From Affinundibacterium amnicola (GTDB lineage: Bacteria; Pseudomonadota; Gammaproteobacteria; Burkholderiales; Burkholderiaceae_D): a DNA stretch of 64,000 nucleotides. The translations under genes and the position numbers were made by a program. The stretch spans positions 744,001-808,000 of the forward strand of contig NZ_JACOFU010000001.1 of assembly GCF_014284275.1 (NCBI RefSeq), read 5' to 3'. The notes under the pieces were generated by a model. The model did not search any database and had not been told where the DNA came from. It was given only the letters and a program-made list of their open reading frames with translations. Below are positions 18,290-27,674 of the stretch, one piece after another. Numbering within the stretch: position 1 is the stretch's first letter; every line of letters starts with the position of its first letter.

Positions 18290-19546
18290 GTGCGCCCCAT
18301 CCAAAAATCCCAAAAACTTGCAGACGTTTGTTATGACATCCGCGGCCCCGTCATGGAAAAGGCCAAGCAGATGGAAGAAGAAGGTCAGAAAATCATCAAG
18401 TTAAATATCGGTAACTTAGCCGTGTTTAATTTTGGCCCACCGGACGAAATCGTCCAGGATATGATTTTGAACATGCAAAGTGCCGCGGGCTATACAGATT
18501 CAAAAGGGATGTTTGCCCCACGTAAATCCATTATGCACTACACCCAAGAAAAGAAAATTCGTGGCGTGACGATGGATGATATTTACATTGGCAATGGCGC
18601 TTCCGAATTGATTGTGATGGGTATGAATGCGCTATTGAATGCAGGCGATGAAGTGTTAGTGCCTGCGCCAGACTATCCTTTATGGACGGCGGCAGTCAGT
18701 CTTTCTGGCGGCAAACCCGTGCACTACATCTGTGATGAAAGTGCTGACTGGATGCCCGATATCGAAGACATCAAGCGCAAAATTACACCCAATACTAAAG
18801 CGATTGTTGTTATCAATCCCAATAATCCAACGGGTGCTTTGTACCCAGTTGAAATTCTGCAAAAAATCGTTGATGTTGCGCGTGAAAATCAGTTGATCGT
18901 ATTCGCGGATGAGATTTATGACAAAACTTTGTATGACGACGTAGAACATGTGTCGATCGCATCCCTAGCAGATGACGTATTATTTTTAACGCTCAATGGG
19001 CTTTCAAAGAATTATCGGTCTTGCGGTTATCGCGCAGGATGGATGGTGATATCTGGCGAGAAACGACATGCGAAGGATTATATTGAAGGCCTGAATATGT
19101 TGGCATCGATGCGTTTGTGCTCGAATGCACCAGGACAATTTGCGATTCAGACCGCTTTAGGCGGCTATCAAAGCATTAAAGATCTAGTCGGCCCAGGTGG
19201 ACGACTATTGAAACAGCGCGATCTTGCGCACAAACTATTAACTGCAATTCCCGGCGTTACATGCGTCAAGCCAAAAGCGGCGCTGTATATGTTCCCCAAA
19301 CTTGATCCCACTATTTATCCAATAAAGGATGATCAGGCGTTCATTCAAGAACTCTTAGTTGAACAACGTGTTTTATTGGTGCAGGGCACTGGTTTTAACT
19401 GGATCGCACCGGATCATTTCCGCGTAGTGTTCTTGCCCAATACTGATGATTTAACAGACGCAGTTGCTCGCATAGCGAGTTTCTTGGAAGGCTATCGCCG
19501 TCGCCATGGAACTGGCGAATTTGCAGTTAAAAAGACGAGTGAATAA
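18290..19546 (+). CDS. alaA: Pyridoxal-phosphate-dependent aminotransferase, AlaA-like
   Basis: This 418-aa class I/II aminotransferase has NPNNPTGALYP, ADEIYDKTLYDD and the PLP lysine in LNGLSKNYRSCGYRAGWM. The N-terminal QKLADVCYDIRGPVMEKA is typical of AlaA (glutamate-pyruvate transaminase) in proteobacteria. Translation starts at GTG (18290) because the conserved N-terminus begins right there. It is followed after 37 bases by hom on the same strand; alaA-hom pairing is common in beta-proteobacteria. It makes alanine from pyruvate, or possibly acts with other amino donors. Confidence is high in the family and moderate in exact specificity. Confidence 0.88.
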   Translation: MRPIQKSQKLADVCYDIRGPVMEKAKQMEEEGQKIIKLNIGNLAVFNFGPPDEIVQDMILNMQSAAGYTDSKGMFAPRKSIMHYTQEKKIRGVTMDDIYIGNGASELIVMGMNALLNAGDEVLVPAPDYPLWTAAVSLSGGKPVHYICDESADWMPDIEDIKRKITPNTKAIVVINPNNPTGALYPVEILQKIVDVARENQLIVFADEIYDKTLYDDVEHVSIASLADDVLFLTLNGLSKNYRSCGYRAGWMVISGEKRHAKDYIEGLNMLASMRLCSNAPGQFAIQTALGGYQSIKDLVGPGGRLLKQRDLAHKLLTAIPGVTCVKPKAALYMFPKLDPTIYPIKDDQAFIQELLVEQRVLLVQGTGFNWIAPDHFRVVFLPNTDDLTDAVARIASFLEGYRRRHGTGEFAVKKTSE

Positions 19547-19583
19547 CTTATAATCAATCTTTTTTAAATTAATTTAAGCATAT

Positions 19584-20894
19584 ATGAAACCCATCAAAGT
19601 AGGCCTATTAGGATTAGGCACAGTCGGCTCCGGCACCTTCAATGTTCTCAAGCGCAATCAAGAAGAAATTATGCGCCGTGCTGGTCGTGCGATTGAAATT
19701 ACGATGGTGGCAGTCCGCAATGTTGAACGTGCACAAGAAATCGTTAAAGGTGAAGTGGAAATCGTCACCGATGGTAATCTAGTCGTGAATCATCCTGATA
19801 TTGATATCGTCGTTGAGCTGATTGGTGGAAATGATATTGCGAAAGATTTGGTACTAAAGGCAATTGCGAATGGCAAACATGTCGTCACTGCAAATAAAGC
19901 CTTAATCGCTAAACATGGCAACGAAGTCTTTAAAGCCGCCCAAGATAAAGGCGTGATGGTTGCATTTGAAGCGGCTGTCGCTGGCGGCATTCCTATCATC
20001 AAAGCTTTGCGTGAAGGCTTAACTGCGAATCGCATTCAATGGATTGCCGGCATCATCAATGGAACCACGAATTTCATTTTGTCCGAAATGCGTGATAAGG
20101 GCTTGGACTTTGCTACGGTTTTGAAACAAGCACAGGCGCTCGGTTACGCCGAAGCTGATCCGACTTTTGATATCGAAGGTATCGATGCAGCACACAAACT
20201 GACCATCATGGCGTCCATTGCATTTGGTATTCCAACCCAATTCGATAAAGCCTACATCGAAGGCATCACCAAATTAGAAGCGACCGATATCGAATACGCA
20301 GAACAACTTGGTTATCGCATCAAACTCTTGGGTATCAGCAAGCGTAGCGAGGCAGGTATAGAGCTGCGTGTACATCCAACCCTGATTCCAGAAAAACGCC
20401 TGATCGCCAATGTGGAAGGTGCAATGAATGCAGTCTTGGTGCAAGGCGATGCAGTTGGCGCGACTTTGTATTACGGTAAAGGCGCAGGTTCAGAGCCAAC
20501 GGCGTCTTCAGTGATTGCGGATGTCGTCGATATCACGCGTTTGGCAACTGCAGATCCTGAACATCGCGTTCCTTATCTGGCATTCCAGCCTAATGCGTTA
20601 AGCGATTTGAAAGTCCTGCCAATTTCTGAGGTATTTACCAGCTATTACTTGCGTATGCGTGTGGAAGACAAGCCGGGCGTATTGGCTGACGTCACAAAGA
20701 TATTGGCTGAGTTTTCAATTTCTATCGATGCCATGCTGCAAAAAGAGCCAGCAGAAGGTGAGTCACGTACTGACATCATTATGCTGACACATCAAACGCA
20801 AGAGAAAAATGTCGACGCTGCGATTGCAAGAATCGAGGCTTTGGCTTCTGTGACGGGTAAGGTAACTAAGCTGCGTTTGGAAGAGCTGAGTTAA
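19584..20894 (+). CDS. hom: Homoserine dehydrogenase
   Basis: This 436-aa protein has the NAD(P)-binding GLLGLGTVGSG at the N-terminus, VVTANKALIAKHG, the catalytic-domain signature GIINGTTNFILSEM, and a C-terminal ACT domain (YYLRMRVEDKPGVLADVTKI, about residues 350-430). It reduces aspartate semialdehyde to homoserine for threonine and methionine synthesis, with threonine feedback expected through the ACT domain. In many beta-proteobacteria thrC follows directly. Here hom ends in a terminator region and the next genes face the opposite way, so thrC must be elsewhere. Confidence 0.95.
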   Translation: MKPIKVGLLGLGTVGSGTFNVLKRNQEEIMRRAGRAIEITMVAVRNVERAQEIVKGEVEIVTDGNLVVNHPDIDIVVELIGGNDIAKDLVLKAIANGKHVVTANKALIAKHGNEVFKAAQDKGVMVAFEAAVAGGIPIIKALREGLTANRIQWIAGIINGTTNFILSEMRDKGLDFATVLKQAQALGYAEADPTFDIEGIDAAHKLTIMASIAFGIPTQFDKAYIEGITKLEATDIEYAEQLGYRIKLLGISKRSEAGIELRVHPTLIPEKRLIANVEGAMNAVLVQGDAVGATLYYGKGAGSEPTASSVIADVVDITRLATADPEHRVPYLAFQPNALSDLKVLPISEVFTSYYLRMRVEDKPGVLADVTKILAEFSISIDAMLQKEPAEGESRTDIIMLTHQTQEKNVDAAIARIEALASVTGKVTKLRLEELS

Positions 20895-20906
20895 TTTAAA
20901 TTAAAT

Positions 20907-21010
20907 TAGCTTAGCCTATGGCGAGCGTGAAGTCGGCGAAGCGTAGGCTAGGCTAAGTTAACAAACAAAAAAGAGATTGTCGTTTATGCGGCATTCTCTT
21001 TTTGTTTGTT
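20907..21010. terminator. Double hairpin/bidirectional terminator between hom and DUF4936
   Basis: Hairpin 1 has TTAGCTTAGCCTA (20907-20919) against TAGGCTAGGCTAA (20944-20956). Hairpin 2 has AACAAACAAAAAAGAGA (20960-20976) against TCTCTTTTTGTTTGTT (20995-21010), giving T-rich tails on both strands. It serves the convergent hom and DUF4936/ygfZ units. Confidence 0.8.
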
Positions 21011-21049
21011 GATGCTGAAATATGACTGAATTGAATACGTCAAATTCAA

Positions 21050-21352
21050 TCACGCTTCAGCATCAATAAAATATTCTAATCTTCGTTCACCAATGACAAG
21101 TTCAAGAATGCCAGAAGCAATCGCCGCATCTCTGACTATCTGCTCGAATTGTGCGGGCACATTTTTATAGACTTCCATCCAAGTGTAAACGCCATCTAAT
21201 GCTTCCGGACGGCGCTGCAATTGAGGCGCTATCATTGCAAAATCACTGCTCGCCCACAGATTTTCAACCACATAGTGTTGCAATCGATTGGCGCAGACTT
21301 GTATTTGTCTGGCATTTTCCACTTTCGCTTTGTAGTAAATATAGCAGTCCAT
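21050..21352 (-). CDS. DUF4936 family protein
   Basis: This 100-aa protein opens with MDCYIYYKAK and contains TWMEVYKNVP, resembling small DUF4936 proteins found directly after ygfZ in beta-proteobacteria. It lies eight bases after the ygfZ stop on the same strand. Function is unknown. The ferredoxin-like alternation of strands and helices is suggestive only. Confidence 0.75.
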   Translation of the reverse strand: MDCYIYYKAKVENARQIQVCANRLQHYVVENLWASSDFAMIAPQLQRRPEALDGVYTWMEVYKNVPAQFEQIVRDAAIASGILELVIGERRLEYFIDAEA

Positions 21353-21360
21353 TTTTCCAC

Positions 21361-22380
21361 CTATTCAGTGACATCGAGATATGCATACGGCAGGGGTAAA
21401 AATTCCAAAACAGGCCCATCGCTAAGACCTAAATGCACTTTGCCTTGTTCTTGATCAAGCAGTTTAATTTCTACCAAACAGGCAAAATGATTATCAAAAT
21501 TGCGCTCCGCACTAACGATCATGCCACAAGGCTGGATTGGGTCATTATCGGAAAAAACTTCCATTGCCACATTGACCGCTTCTGCCCTCACTAAAGCTAT
21601 CGCCATCCGTCGTTTGAGTTTGCCGAGATACTGACTGCGGGCGACGATTTCTTGTCCCGGGTAACAGCCTTTTCTAAAATTTACTCCACCGATTAATTCG
21701 AAATTAATCATCTGCGGTACAAATTTTTCTTTGCTTTGCTCGACAACTTGCGGCAAGCCGGCATAGATATTTCCTAAGCGCCAAATGCTGGCATCAACTT
21801 TTTGTAATTCTGTGCTGATTTGCGTGGAGATTGCCGCCAATTTCTCATGACTGATGACCCATTGATAGCGCGGTGAGTCAAATGCATCTTGCACGCGAAT
21901 CACGCTGCCCATATCGCCACTGACTTTGTCATTAATCGCGCTAGGCAATTCTGTAAATTGGCTCAATAAGAAAACTTCTGCGGCTTTGCCGCCAAGTCCA
22001 AGAATCGCGAATTGTTCGCTGATATCTTCGAGTTTGACTTTGGAGCGCATTACGAACATTTGCAAACGTTTTTGTAAAGCGGGCTGCAAGCTAGACGAGC
22101 ATTGCAAAACAATATTGCTATCTGTTTTCCAATACAAAAAACTCGCTAACATGCGTCCCTTAGGTGTGCAGTAGGCCGCGTAACGTGCTTGTGTCTGGTT
22201 CAAATGTTCAAGGTCATTACTGAGTTGATTGTGCAAAAAACTGGCGGCATCATCGCCATTGGCTTGCATCAAACTTTGATCTTGTAGTTGGCAAATATAG
22301 CCATTTGCCAGCTGTTCGGGGCGCATATTGGACGCGTTGAAGTGATTGGCGGATTCAAATAATTGCTGTGTTGTGCTCAT
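21361..22380 (-). CDS. ygfZ: Folate-binding iron-sulfur assembly protein YgfZ
   Basis: This 339-aa GcvT-like protein carries the YgfZ signature KGCYPGQEIVAR with its conserved cysteine. It is involved in tetrahydrofolate-dependent maintenance or assembly of certain Fe-S clusters, including that of the tRNA-modifying enzyme MiaB in E. coli. The N-terminal domain shows LHNQLSNDLEHL. It is divergent from mltG over about 110 bp, an arrangement conserved in many beta-proteobacteria, and is co-transcribed with the DUF4936 gene. Confidence 0.92.
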   Translation of the reverse strand: MSTTQQLFESANHFNASNMRPEQLANGYICQLQDQSLMQANGDDAASFLHNQLSNDLEHLNQTQARYAAYCTPKGRMLASFLYWKTDSNIVLQCSSSLQPALQKRLQMFVMRSKVKLEDISEQFAILGLGGKAAEVFLLSQFTELPSAINDKVSGDMGSVIRVQDAFDSPRYQWVISHEKLAAISTQISTELQKVDASIWRLGNIYAGLPQVVEQSKEKFVPQMINFELIGGVNFRKGCYPGQEIVARSQYLGKLKRRMAIALVRAEAVNVAMEVFSDNDPIQPCGMIVSAERNFDNHFACLVEIKLLDQEQGKVHLGLSDGPVLEFLPLPYAYLDVTE

Positions 22381-22492
22381 ATTGTGCTTATGTTGTGCTG
22401 ATTTTTCCAGTTTTTATGTCAATGCAGAATGTTCCCATTTACAATGACAGCGATTTTTATGATTATCGCAGCAAAATGAGATTAGTGTTCAC

Positions 22493-23488
22493 ATGGCTTC
22501 TTTGAAAAAATTCTTTGTTTTTTGTACTTTACTGGTCTTGCTAATCGCTGGAGCCAGCGCTTGGATGTTTATGCGCTGGATCGAAACGCCACTTAGTAAT
22601 GACAAAGCGGTCGAATTCACCATTAAATCCGGCAGCAATATACGCGGAGCCTCACGGCAGTTGGTTGATGCAGGCATTCCAATTCACCCTTATTTATTTG
22701 AAGCTTTAGCACGTATTACTGGTAAAGCTGCCAGCTTAAAGGCAGGTTCATTTGAACTGCAAACGCAAGAAACACCGCAACAATTGCTCAAAAAAATTGT
22801 GGAAGGCAAATTTAGTTTAACTAATTTAAGCATCATCGAAGGCTGGAGTTTTAAGCAAATGCGTAACGCCATTGATGCACATCCAGCTATCAGACACGAT
22901 ACCACCGGTTTATCTGACCGCGATCTCCTTATCAAGATTGGCAGTAAATACCACCACCCCGAAGGCTTGTTTTTTCCCGACACCTATTTATTTGCCAAGA
23001 ATAGCAGTGACATTCAAGTTTACCAACAAGCGCATCAGGCGATGTTAAATCGTCTCGATGAAGTTTGGAAAAATCGCGCTCCTAATTTACCTTACAAAGA
23101 GCCGTATCAAGTTTTAGTGATGGCTTCGATTATTGAGAAAGAAACTGGACAAGCATCTGAGCGTGGCATGATCGCCAGTGTTTTCGTCAATCGCTTACGT
23201 TCAGGCATGCTACTGCAAACCGACCCAACCGTGATCTACGGCATGGGCGATCAGTTTCAGGGAAATATACGTAAGCGCGATTTGACCACGGATACGCCGT
23301 ACAATACTTACACCCGTGCTGGATTGCCGCCCACGCCGATTGCTTTGCCTGGCCTTGGTGCATTGAAAGCAGCTGTCAATCCTGAACCCAGCAATGCTTA
23401 TTATTTTGTCGCACGCGGCAATGGCACAAGTCAATTTTCTGAAAATTTGAATGAGCATAATAAAGCCGTCAATAAATACCAACGCTAA
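22493..23488 (+). CDS. mltG: Endolytic murein transglycosylase MltG
   Basis: This 331-aa YceG-like protein has one N-terminal membrane anchor (residues 7-28) and a periplasmic catalytic domain. The active-site motif VMASIIEKETG (E215) and the downstream SGMLLQTDPTVIYG match MltG, which cleaves nascent glycan strands and sets their length. It is first in a four-gene operon with tmk, holB and pilZ, divergent from ygfZ. Confidence 0.95.
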   Translation: MASLKKFFVFCTLLVLLIAGASAWMFMRWIETPLSNDKAVEFTIKSGSNIRGASRQLVDAGIPIHPYLFEALARITGKAASLKAGSFELQTQETPQQLLKKIVEGKFSLTNLSIIEGWSFKQMRNAIDAHPAIRHDTTGLSDRDLLIKIGSKYHHPEGLFFPDTYLFAKNSSDIQVYQQAHQAMLNRLDEVWKNRAPNLPYKEPYQVLVMASIIEKETGQASERGMIASVFVNRLRSGMLLQTDPTVIYGMGDQFQGNIRKRDLTTDTPYNTYTRAGLPPTPIALPGLGALKAAVNPEPSNAYYFVARGNGTSQFSENLNEHNKAVNKYQR

Positions 23489-23508
23489 AATAAAAACGAG
23501 AATCAAGT

Positions 23509-24168
23509 ATGACGAATAAAGGACAACAGGCTGGACAATTCATCAGCTTCGAAGGCATAGATGGGGCTGGTAAATCAACCCATATCAGATTTGTTCAAGA
23601 GGCTTTGAACCAGCGCGGAATTCAAGTTGTTACGACTAGAGAACCAGGTGGCACACCCTTGGGCGAAGCTTTGCGCGCTTTGCTATTAAAAGAAAAAATG
23701 CACTTAGAAACAGAAGCACTATTGATGTTTGCCTCACGTCGTGAGCATATCGCGCAAGTAATACAACCAGCACTTGATGCTGGCACTTGGGTCATATCAG
23801 ATCGTTTTACTGACGCGACATTTGCGTATCAAGGTGGCGGTCGCAAACTAGACTTACACAAATTGAACACATTAGAACAATGGGTACATCCACATTTGCA
23901 GCCAGATTTAACATTGCTATTTGATGTGCCAATTGAAGTTGCCAGGGCGCGTTTAGATGCGACCCGTACTTTGGATAAGTTTGAGCAAGAACAAAGCGAT
24001 TTTTTCAACGATACACGCAATGAATATTTAAGAAGAGTTGCTGAATTTCCGCAGCGTTTTAAAGTAATCGATTCGACCCGCAGTATTGAGGCAATACAAG
24101 AAGAATTATCGGAAATCATTGACGCGCTCTGCGTTAAAGTTGCAAACGCAAGTACCACTATCGCATAG
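23509..24168 (+). CDS. tmk: Thymidylate kinase
   Basis: This 219-aa kinase has the P-loop [11 protein letters not shown] (residues 14-24), the DR(F/Y/H) motif in [16 protein letters not shown] and a [14 protein letters not shown] segment, all diagnostic of dTMP kinase. It phosphorylates dTMP to dTDP in the cytoplasm. It lies 20 bases after mltG and 17 before holB in one operon. The lid region has the LD-type form; nothing unusual is seen. Confidence 0.96.
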   Translation: MTNKGQQAGQFISFEGIDGAGKSTHIRFVQEALNQRGIQVVTTREPGGTPLGEALRALLLKEKMHLETEALLMFASRREHIAQVIQPALDAGTWVISDRFTDATFAYQGGGRKLDLHKLNTLEQWVHPHLQPDLTLLFDVPIEVARARLDATRTLDKFEQEQSDFFNDTRNEYLRRVAEFPQRFKVIDSTRSIEAIQEELSEIIDALCVKVANASTTIA

Positions 24169-24185
24169 GTCAAAAAAATCAAACA

Positions 24186-25232
24186 ATGAGCAACACTTTA
24201 TTCGATTGGCAGCAAGACAGTTGGCAGCAAATCATGGCGATGCGTGAGCGCATGCCGCATGCTTTTTTGTTATATGGATCAGAAGGTATAGGCAAAGCGC
24301 AATTTGCTGAACATTTAGCAAAATCATTATTGTGCGAATCGCCAGCCGAAGCTGGACATGCCTGCGGACACTGCTTATCTTGCAATTGGTTTGACCAATA
24401 CAGTCACCCAGATTATCGTCGGGTACGATCCGGCTTATTGGATGAAGAAGAGGCTGCGGCGGATGCGGAAGCCAGCGAGGGTGGTGAAGAGCCAGAAAAG
24501 AAATCAGCTAAATCAAGTAAAGCTCCATCAAAAGAAATTGTAATTGACCAAGTTCGTGCTTTAGCTAATTTCATGAATATTTCTACGCATAGGCAAGGTA
24601 CACGCGTAGTGGTGATGTATCCGGCAGAAGCTCTGAATGTTCCTGCTGCGAATGCACTTTTGAAATCACTGGAAGAACCAAATCCGAATACGGTGTTCAT
24701 TTTAGTCTCGCATAAAATTGATCGATTACTGCCGACAATTTTGTCGCGCTGCCATAAAATTGCGCTGAGTATGCCAAGTAAAGAACAAGCCTTGGCATGG
24801 CTCAAAACGCAAGGCGTAAAAGACGCAGAAATTTGGTTGGCGCAGCAAGGTGGTGCGCCACTATTGGCATTGGAAATGGCACAGTCGGATGATGTGAAAG
24901 AACTCGGTGAATTGTTAGCGATGCTGGCAAAACCAGATATTGAAGTCAGTTTAAAAACCGCTGATAAAATGCAAAAGATGGATATGCCACGCACCGTCTC
25001 TTGGATGCAACGTTGGTTGTATGATGTTTTCTCATACAAGCAAACTGGATTAATTCGCTATTATCCTAAGCATCATGCGGATATCGCCAGATTAGCAGGA
25101 CGTACAAGCGTGGATAAATTGCTGCATTTAATCAAAAATGTGCAAGATAGACAGGCAATTGCGAGTCATCCCTTATCAGGAAAACTATTTTTAGAAGATA
25201 TGCTGTTAGAATATTCGTCTGCTTTTATCTAA
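24186..25232 (+). CDS. holB: DNA polymerase III subunit delta'
   Basis: This 348-aa clamp-loader subunit has a degenerate P-loop (YGSEGIGKAQFAEHLA), a zinc-binding cysteine cluster (CGHCLSC near residues 62-68), and LKSLEEPNPNTVFILVSH followed by LPTILSRCHK. Between HPDYRRVRSG and KEIVIDQVRAL there is an acidic then Lys/Ser-rich insertion (about residues 82-115) that looks disordered. It acts in the delta/delta'/tau clamp-loading complex at the replication fork. Downstream is the PilZ gene, as usual in beta-proteobacteria. Confidence 0.93.
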   Translation: MSNTLFDWQQDSWQQIMAMRERMPHAFLLYGSEGIGKAQFAEHLAKSLLCESPAEAGHACGHCLSCNWFDQYSHPDYRRVRSGLLDEEEAAADAEASEGGEEPEKKSAKSSKAPSKEIVIDQVRALANFMNISTHRQGTRVVVMYPAEALNVPAANALLKSLEEPNPNTVFILVSHKIDRLLPTILSRCHKIALSMPSKEQALAWLKTQGVKDAEIWLAQQGGAPLLALEMAQSDDVKELGELLAMLAKPDIEVSLKTADKMQKMDMPRTVSWMQRWLYDVFSYKQTGLIRYYPKHHADIARLAGRTSVDKLLHLIKNVQDRQAIASHPLSGKLFLEDMLLEYSSAFI

Positions 25233-25295
25233 GTATTTTTGGATGTCAAAGGCGATTCTTTATCAAGGACGCGAACAACATCAACAGGAAAAATT

Positions 25296-25685
25296 ATGGC
25301 TGAGTTACCACAAGATCCCGGCGTACCGTTAAATATGCCTTCACCATCGCGGCCTTCAGTGCTGTCGCTGGCGATCAAAGAAAAGTCTGCATTGTTTTCT
25401 GCTTATATGCCATTTCTAAAAAATGGTGGTATTTTTGTTCCTACCAACAAGACCTATAAATTGGGTGAAGAAATTTATGTAATTTTGACTTTACTGGATG
25501 ATCCTAGTAAGTACCCTATTGCAGGTAAGGTCGCGTGGGTCACTCCGGCGGGTGCGGGCAATAATAAGTCACAAGGAATAGGCGTACACTTTCCCCAAGA
25601 CGAAAGTGGCATACGTGTCAAAACTCGTGTCGAAGAAGTGTTGGGCGCAACGATACGTTCTTCACGCGCGACGCATACTTTGTAA
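25296..25685 (+). CDS. pilZ: Type IV pilus assembly protein PilZ
   Basis: This 129-aa PilZ-domain protein has SALFSAYMPFLKNGGIFVPT and SQGIGVHFP, matching type IV pilus PilZ proteins. The ATG at 25296 is preferred: AGGA lies six bases upstream (ACAGGAAAAATT), whereas the longer reading from 25239 is not conserved-looking. The N-terminal RxxxR c-di-GMP motif of canonical PilZ domains is not visible, as is normal for this subfamily. It is last in the mltG-tmk-holB-pilZ unit; tatD, often next, is absent. Confidence 0.9.
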   Translation: MAELPQDPGVPLNMPSPSRPSVLSLAIKEKSALFSAYMPFLKNGGIFVPTNKTYKLGEEIYVILTLLDDPSKYPIAGKVAWVTPAGAGNNKSQGIGVHFPQDESGIRVKTRVEEVLGATIRSSRATHTL

Positions 25686-25716
25686 ATAAAGCTGCCACCT
25701 TATTCAATTAATTGCC

Positions 25717-25760
25717 AAAGCGCTGACACTTAATAACGAAGTTCAGCGCTTTTTATTTTT
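25717..25760 (+). terminator. Rho-independent terminator after pilZ
   Basis: AAAGCGCTGA (25717-25726) pairs with TCAGCGCTTT (25743-25752), and the second arm runs into a T-rich tail, TTTTTATTTTT. It ends the mltG-tmk-holB-pilZ operon. Confidence 0.85.
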
Positions 25761-25775
25761 TATCTCAATTTCATT

Positions 25776-26294
25776 ATGACCATCACCAGTGCTGCGGCTT
25801 TTACTCATCGATTAGCCCGCTTAGAAGATCTCAATGCCATCGTCGCCATCTACAACTCCACCATTGCATCACGCATGGTCACTGCCGATACCGAAGAAAT
25901 TTCGGTCGAGTCACGTTTAAATTGGTTTCATGAACACTCACCAGAAAAACGTCCACTATGGGTAGCCGAAGGGGCGCAAGGCGAGATTATTGGTTGGCTT
26001 TCGTTTTCTAACTTTTATGGACGCCCAGCGTATTCAGGCACTGCAGAGCTATCAATCTATCTGCACGAATCTACGCGTCGTCAGGGTTTGGGGCGCTATT
26101 TTTTAGAACAAGCCATCGCCTTTGCACCTAAAATTCAAGTTCACACCTTGCTAGGCTTTATTTTTGGACACAATGTCGCCAGTATGAATTTATTCGCCTC
26201 ATTCAACTTCGAAATCTGGGCCAACATGCCAAGAGTCGCCAATTTGGATGGTGTTGAACGGGACTTGATTATTTTTGGTAAGCGAGTTGGGTAA
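25776..26294 (+). CDS. GNAT acetyltransferase, phosphinothricin/methionine-sulfone acetyltransferase-like
   Basis: This 172-aa GNAT-fold protein opens HRLARLEDLNAIVAIYNSTI and has ESRLNWFHEH, AELSIYLHESTRRQGLGRYFLE (acetyl-CoA-binding R-x-x-G-x-G/A) and NVASMNLFASFNF. This pattern fits the Bar/PAT/MddA group, which N-acetylates small amino-acid analogues such as methionine sulfone or phosphinothricin. The true substrate cannot be read from sequence. It is monocistronic between the pilZ terminator and rlmJ. Confidence 0.85.
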   Translation: MTITSAAAFTHRLARLEDLNAIVAIYNSTIASRMVTADTEEISVESRLNWFHEHSPEKRPLWVAEGAQGEIIGWLSFSNFYGRPAYSGTAELSIYLHESTRRQGLGRYFLEQAIAFAPKIQVHTLLGFIFGHNVASMNLFASFNFEIWANMPRVANLDGVERDLIIFGKRVG

Positions 26295-26465
26295 AAACAC
26301 TTGATGAATGTGTCAATCTGACTAGATTTGTACTAGTCTTGCGAATCGAAATCATCGCAAAATCAAGCGCTTATATTGCAAACAGAGTAAAATTCGGGCT
26401 TATCGACATCTTCATGACTGGTTCAATTCGCTTGAGTCAGCATCAATCAATCAGGAATCCCCACT

Positions 26466-27596
26466 ATGCTGAGCTATCGCCATGGTTTTCACGCTGGCAA
26501 TCATGCTGACGTTCTCAAACACTTTGTTTTAATCGAATTGCTGAATTATCTCGGCCAAAAAGATACTGCTTACACTTACGTTGATACGCATTCCGGTGCT
26601 GGCTTGTATTCTTTGGATACCGGCTATGCGATGAAGAACGCAGAATACGAAACGGGTATCGGGCCATTGTGGGAAAGAGATGATGTACCAGCCGCTTTGC
26701 AAGAGTATCTGAATTTAGTCAAGGGTATGAACCCCAGCGGTAAGATGCGTTACTACCCGGGCTCTCCTTACTGCGCAAATGAAGTGATGCGCTCGCAAGA
26801 CCGCTTACGTCTGTTTGAATTACATCCTAGTGAAATCAAAATCCTCAGCGAAAATTTTCGCAAATTAGAAGCGCATAAAGCCGAGCAGGGCGAACGTCAA
26901 ACCGTGCGTGGCAAGCGCATTATGATTAATGCCGGTGATGGTTTTGAAGGTTTGAAGGCAATCTTGCCGCCGCCATCGCGTCGCGGTCTGGTTTTGATTG
27001 ATCCGCCGTATGAAGTTAAAGACGATTATCGCCGCGTTAAAGTTTGTCTGGAAGATGCTTTAGTGCGTTTTCCAACTGGCACTTATGCGGTCTGGTATCC
27101 GGTCTTATCGCGCATAGAATCCAAGCAATTGCCTGAGCGCTTGAAACGTATTCCAGCGAACGGTTGGTTGAACGTGACTTTGAGTATTAGTGGCCCAACA
27201 CCTGATGGTTTTGGTTTGCACAGTAGTGGCATGTTTATCATCAATCCACCATGGACTTTAGAGGCAACTTTACGAGAAGTGATGCCGTACTTGGTACGTG
27301 TATTAGGTAAAGATGTTAGCGCCAAGTTTGAAATTGAATCAGGTGAAACTGAGACCGTTCGTATGAAAGGACCCGTGCGAGCCCCCGTACGTCCACTTGC
27401 TGATCGTAGCAATCGTGCGGATCAACGCCCGGGACGACCAGCTGTGGAAGGCAGTGCGCGTCCTCAAGTTGGTAGTTTGCGTACGAAAGCGGGTGTTGCC
27501 CCAAGTCGCAATACCGGCGCAGGTGCCAACCGTGATGTAGGGCCGGGAAAGCGCGTCGCTCGTCCTGCAAATTTGTCGAAAGCGCGTTCACGTTAA
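26466..27596 (+). CDS. rlmJ: 23S rRNA (adenine(2030)-N6)-methyltransferase RlmJ with long basic tail
   Basis: The protein starts MLSYRHGFHAGNHADVLKH, the hallmark N-terminus of RlmJ, and has the catalytic N6-adenine motif in LVLIDPPYEVKDDY. It methylates A2030 of 23S rRNA. E. coli RlmJ is about 280 aa; this one is 376 aa because of a C-terminal extension (from about residue 285) rich in Arg, Pro, Gly and Ala that looks disordered and may help bind rRNA. It is monocistronic, followed by a GCGCACCTT/AAGGTGCGC hairpin. Confidence 0.93.
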   Translation: MLSYRHGFHAGNHADVLKHFVLIELLNYLGQKDTAYTYVDTHSGAGLYSLDTGYAMKNAEYETGIGPLWERDDVPAALQEYLNLVKGMNPSGKMRYYPGSPYCANEVMRSQDRLRLFELHPSEIKILSENFRKLEAHKAEQGERQTVRGKRIMINAGDGFEGLKAILPPPSRRGLVLIDPPYEVKDDYRRVKVCLEDALVRFPTGTYAVWYPVLSRIESKQLPERLKRIPANGWLNVTLSISGPTPDGFGLHSSGMFIINPPWTLEATLREVMPYLVRVLGKDVSAKFEIESGETETVRMKGPVRAPVRPLADRSNRADQRPGRPAVEGSARPQVGSLRTKAGVAPSRNTGAGANRDVGPGKRVARPANLSKARSR

Positions 27597-27611
27597 TGCT
27601 GTAATAAGAAT

Positions 27612-27639
27612 GCGCACCTTTAAGGAAACTAAGGTGCGC
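27612..27639 (+). terminator. Hairpin downstream of rlmJ
   Basis: GCGCACCTT (27612-27620) pairs with AAGGTGCGC (27631-27639) around a 10-nt loop, 15 bases after the rlmJ stop. The T-run after it is poor, so termination efficiency is uncertain. Confidence 0.55.
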
Positions 27640-27674
27640 GCTTCGTGTCATTTGTTTTCTTCATGGAGAGCCTT

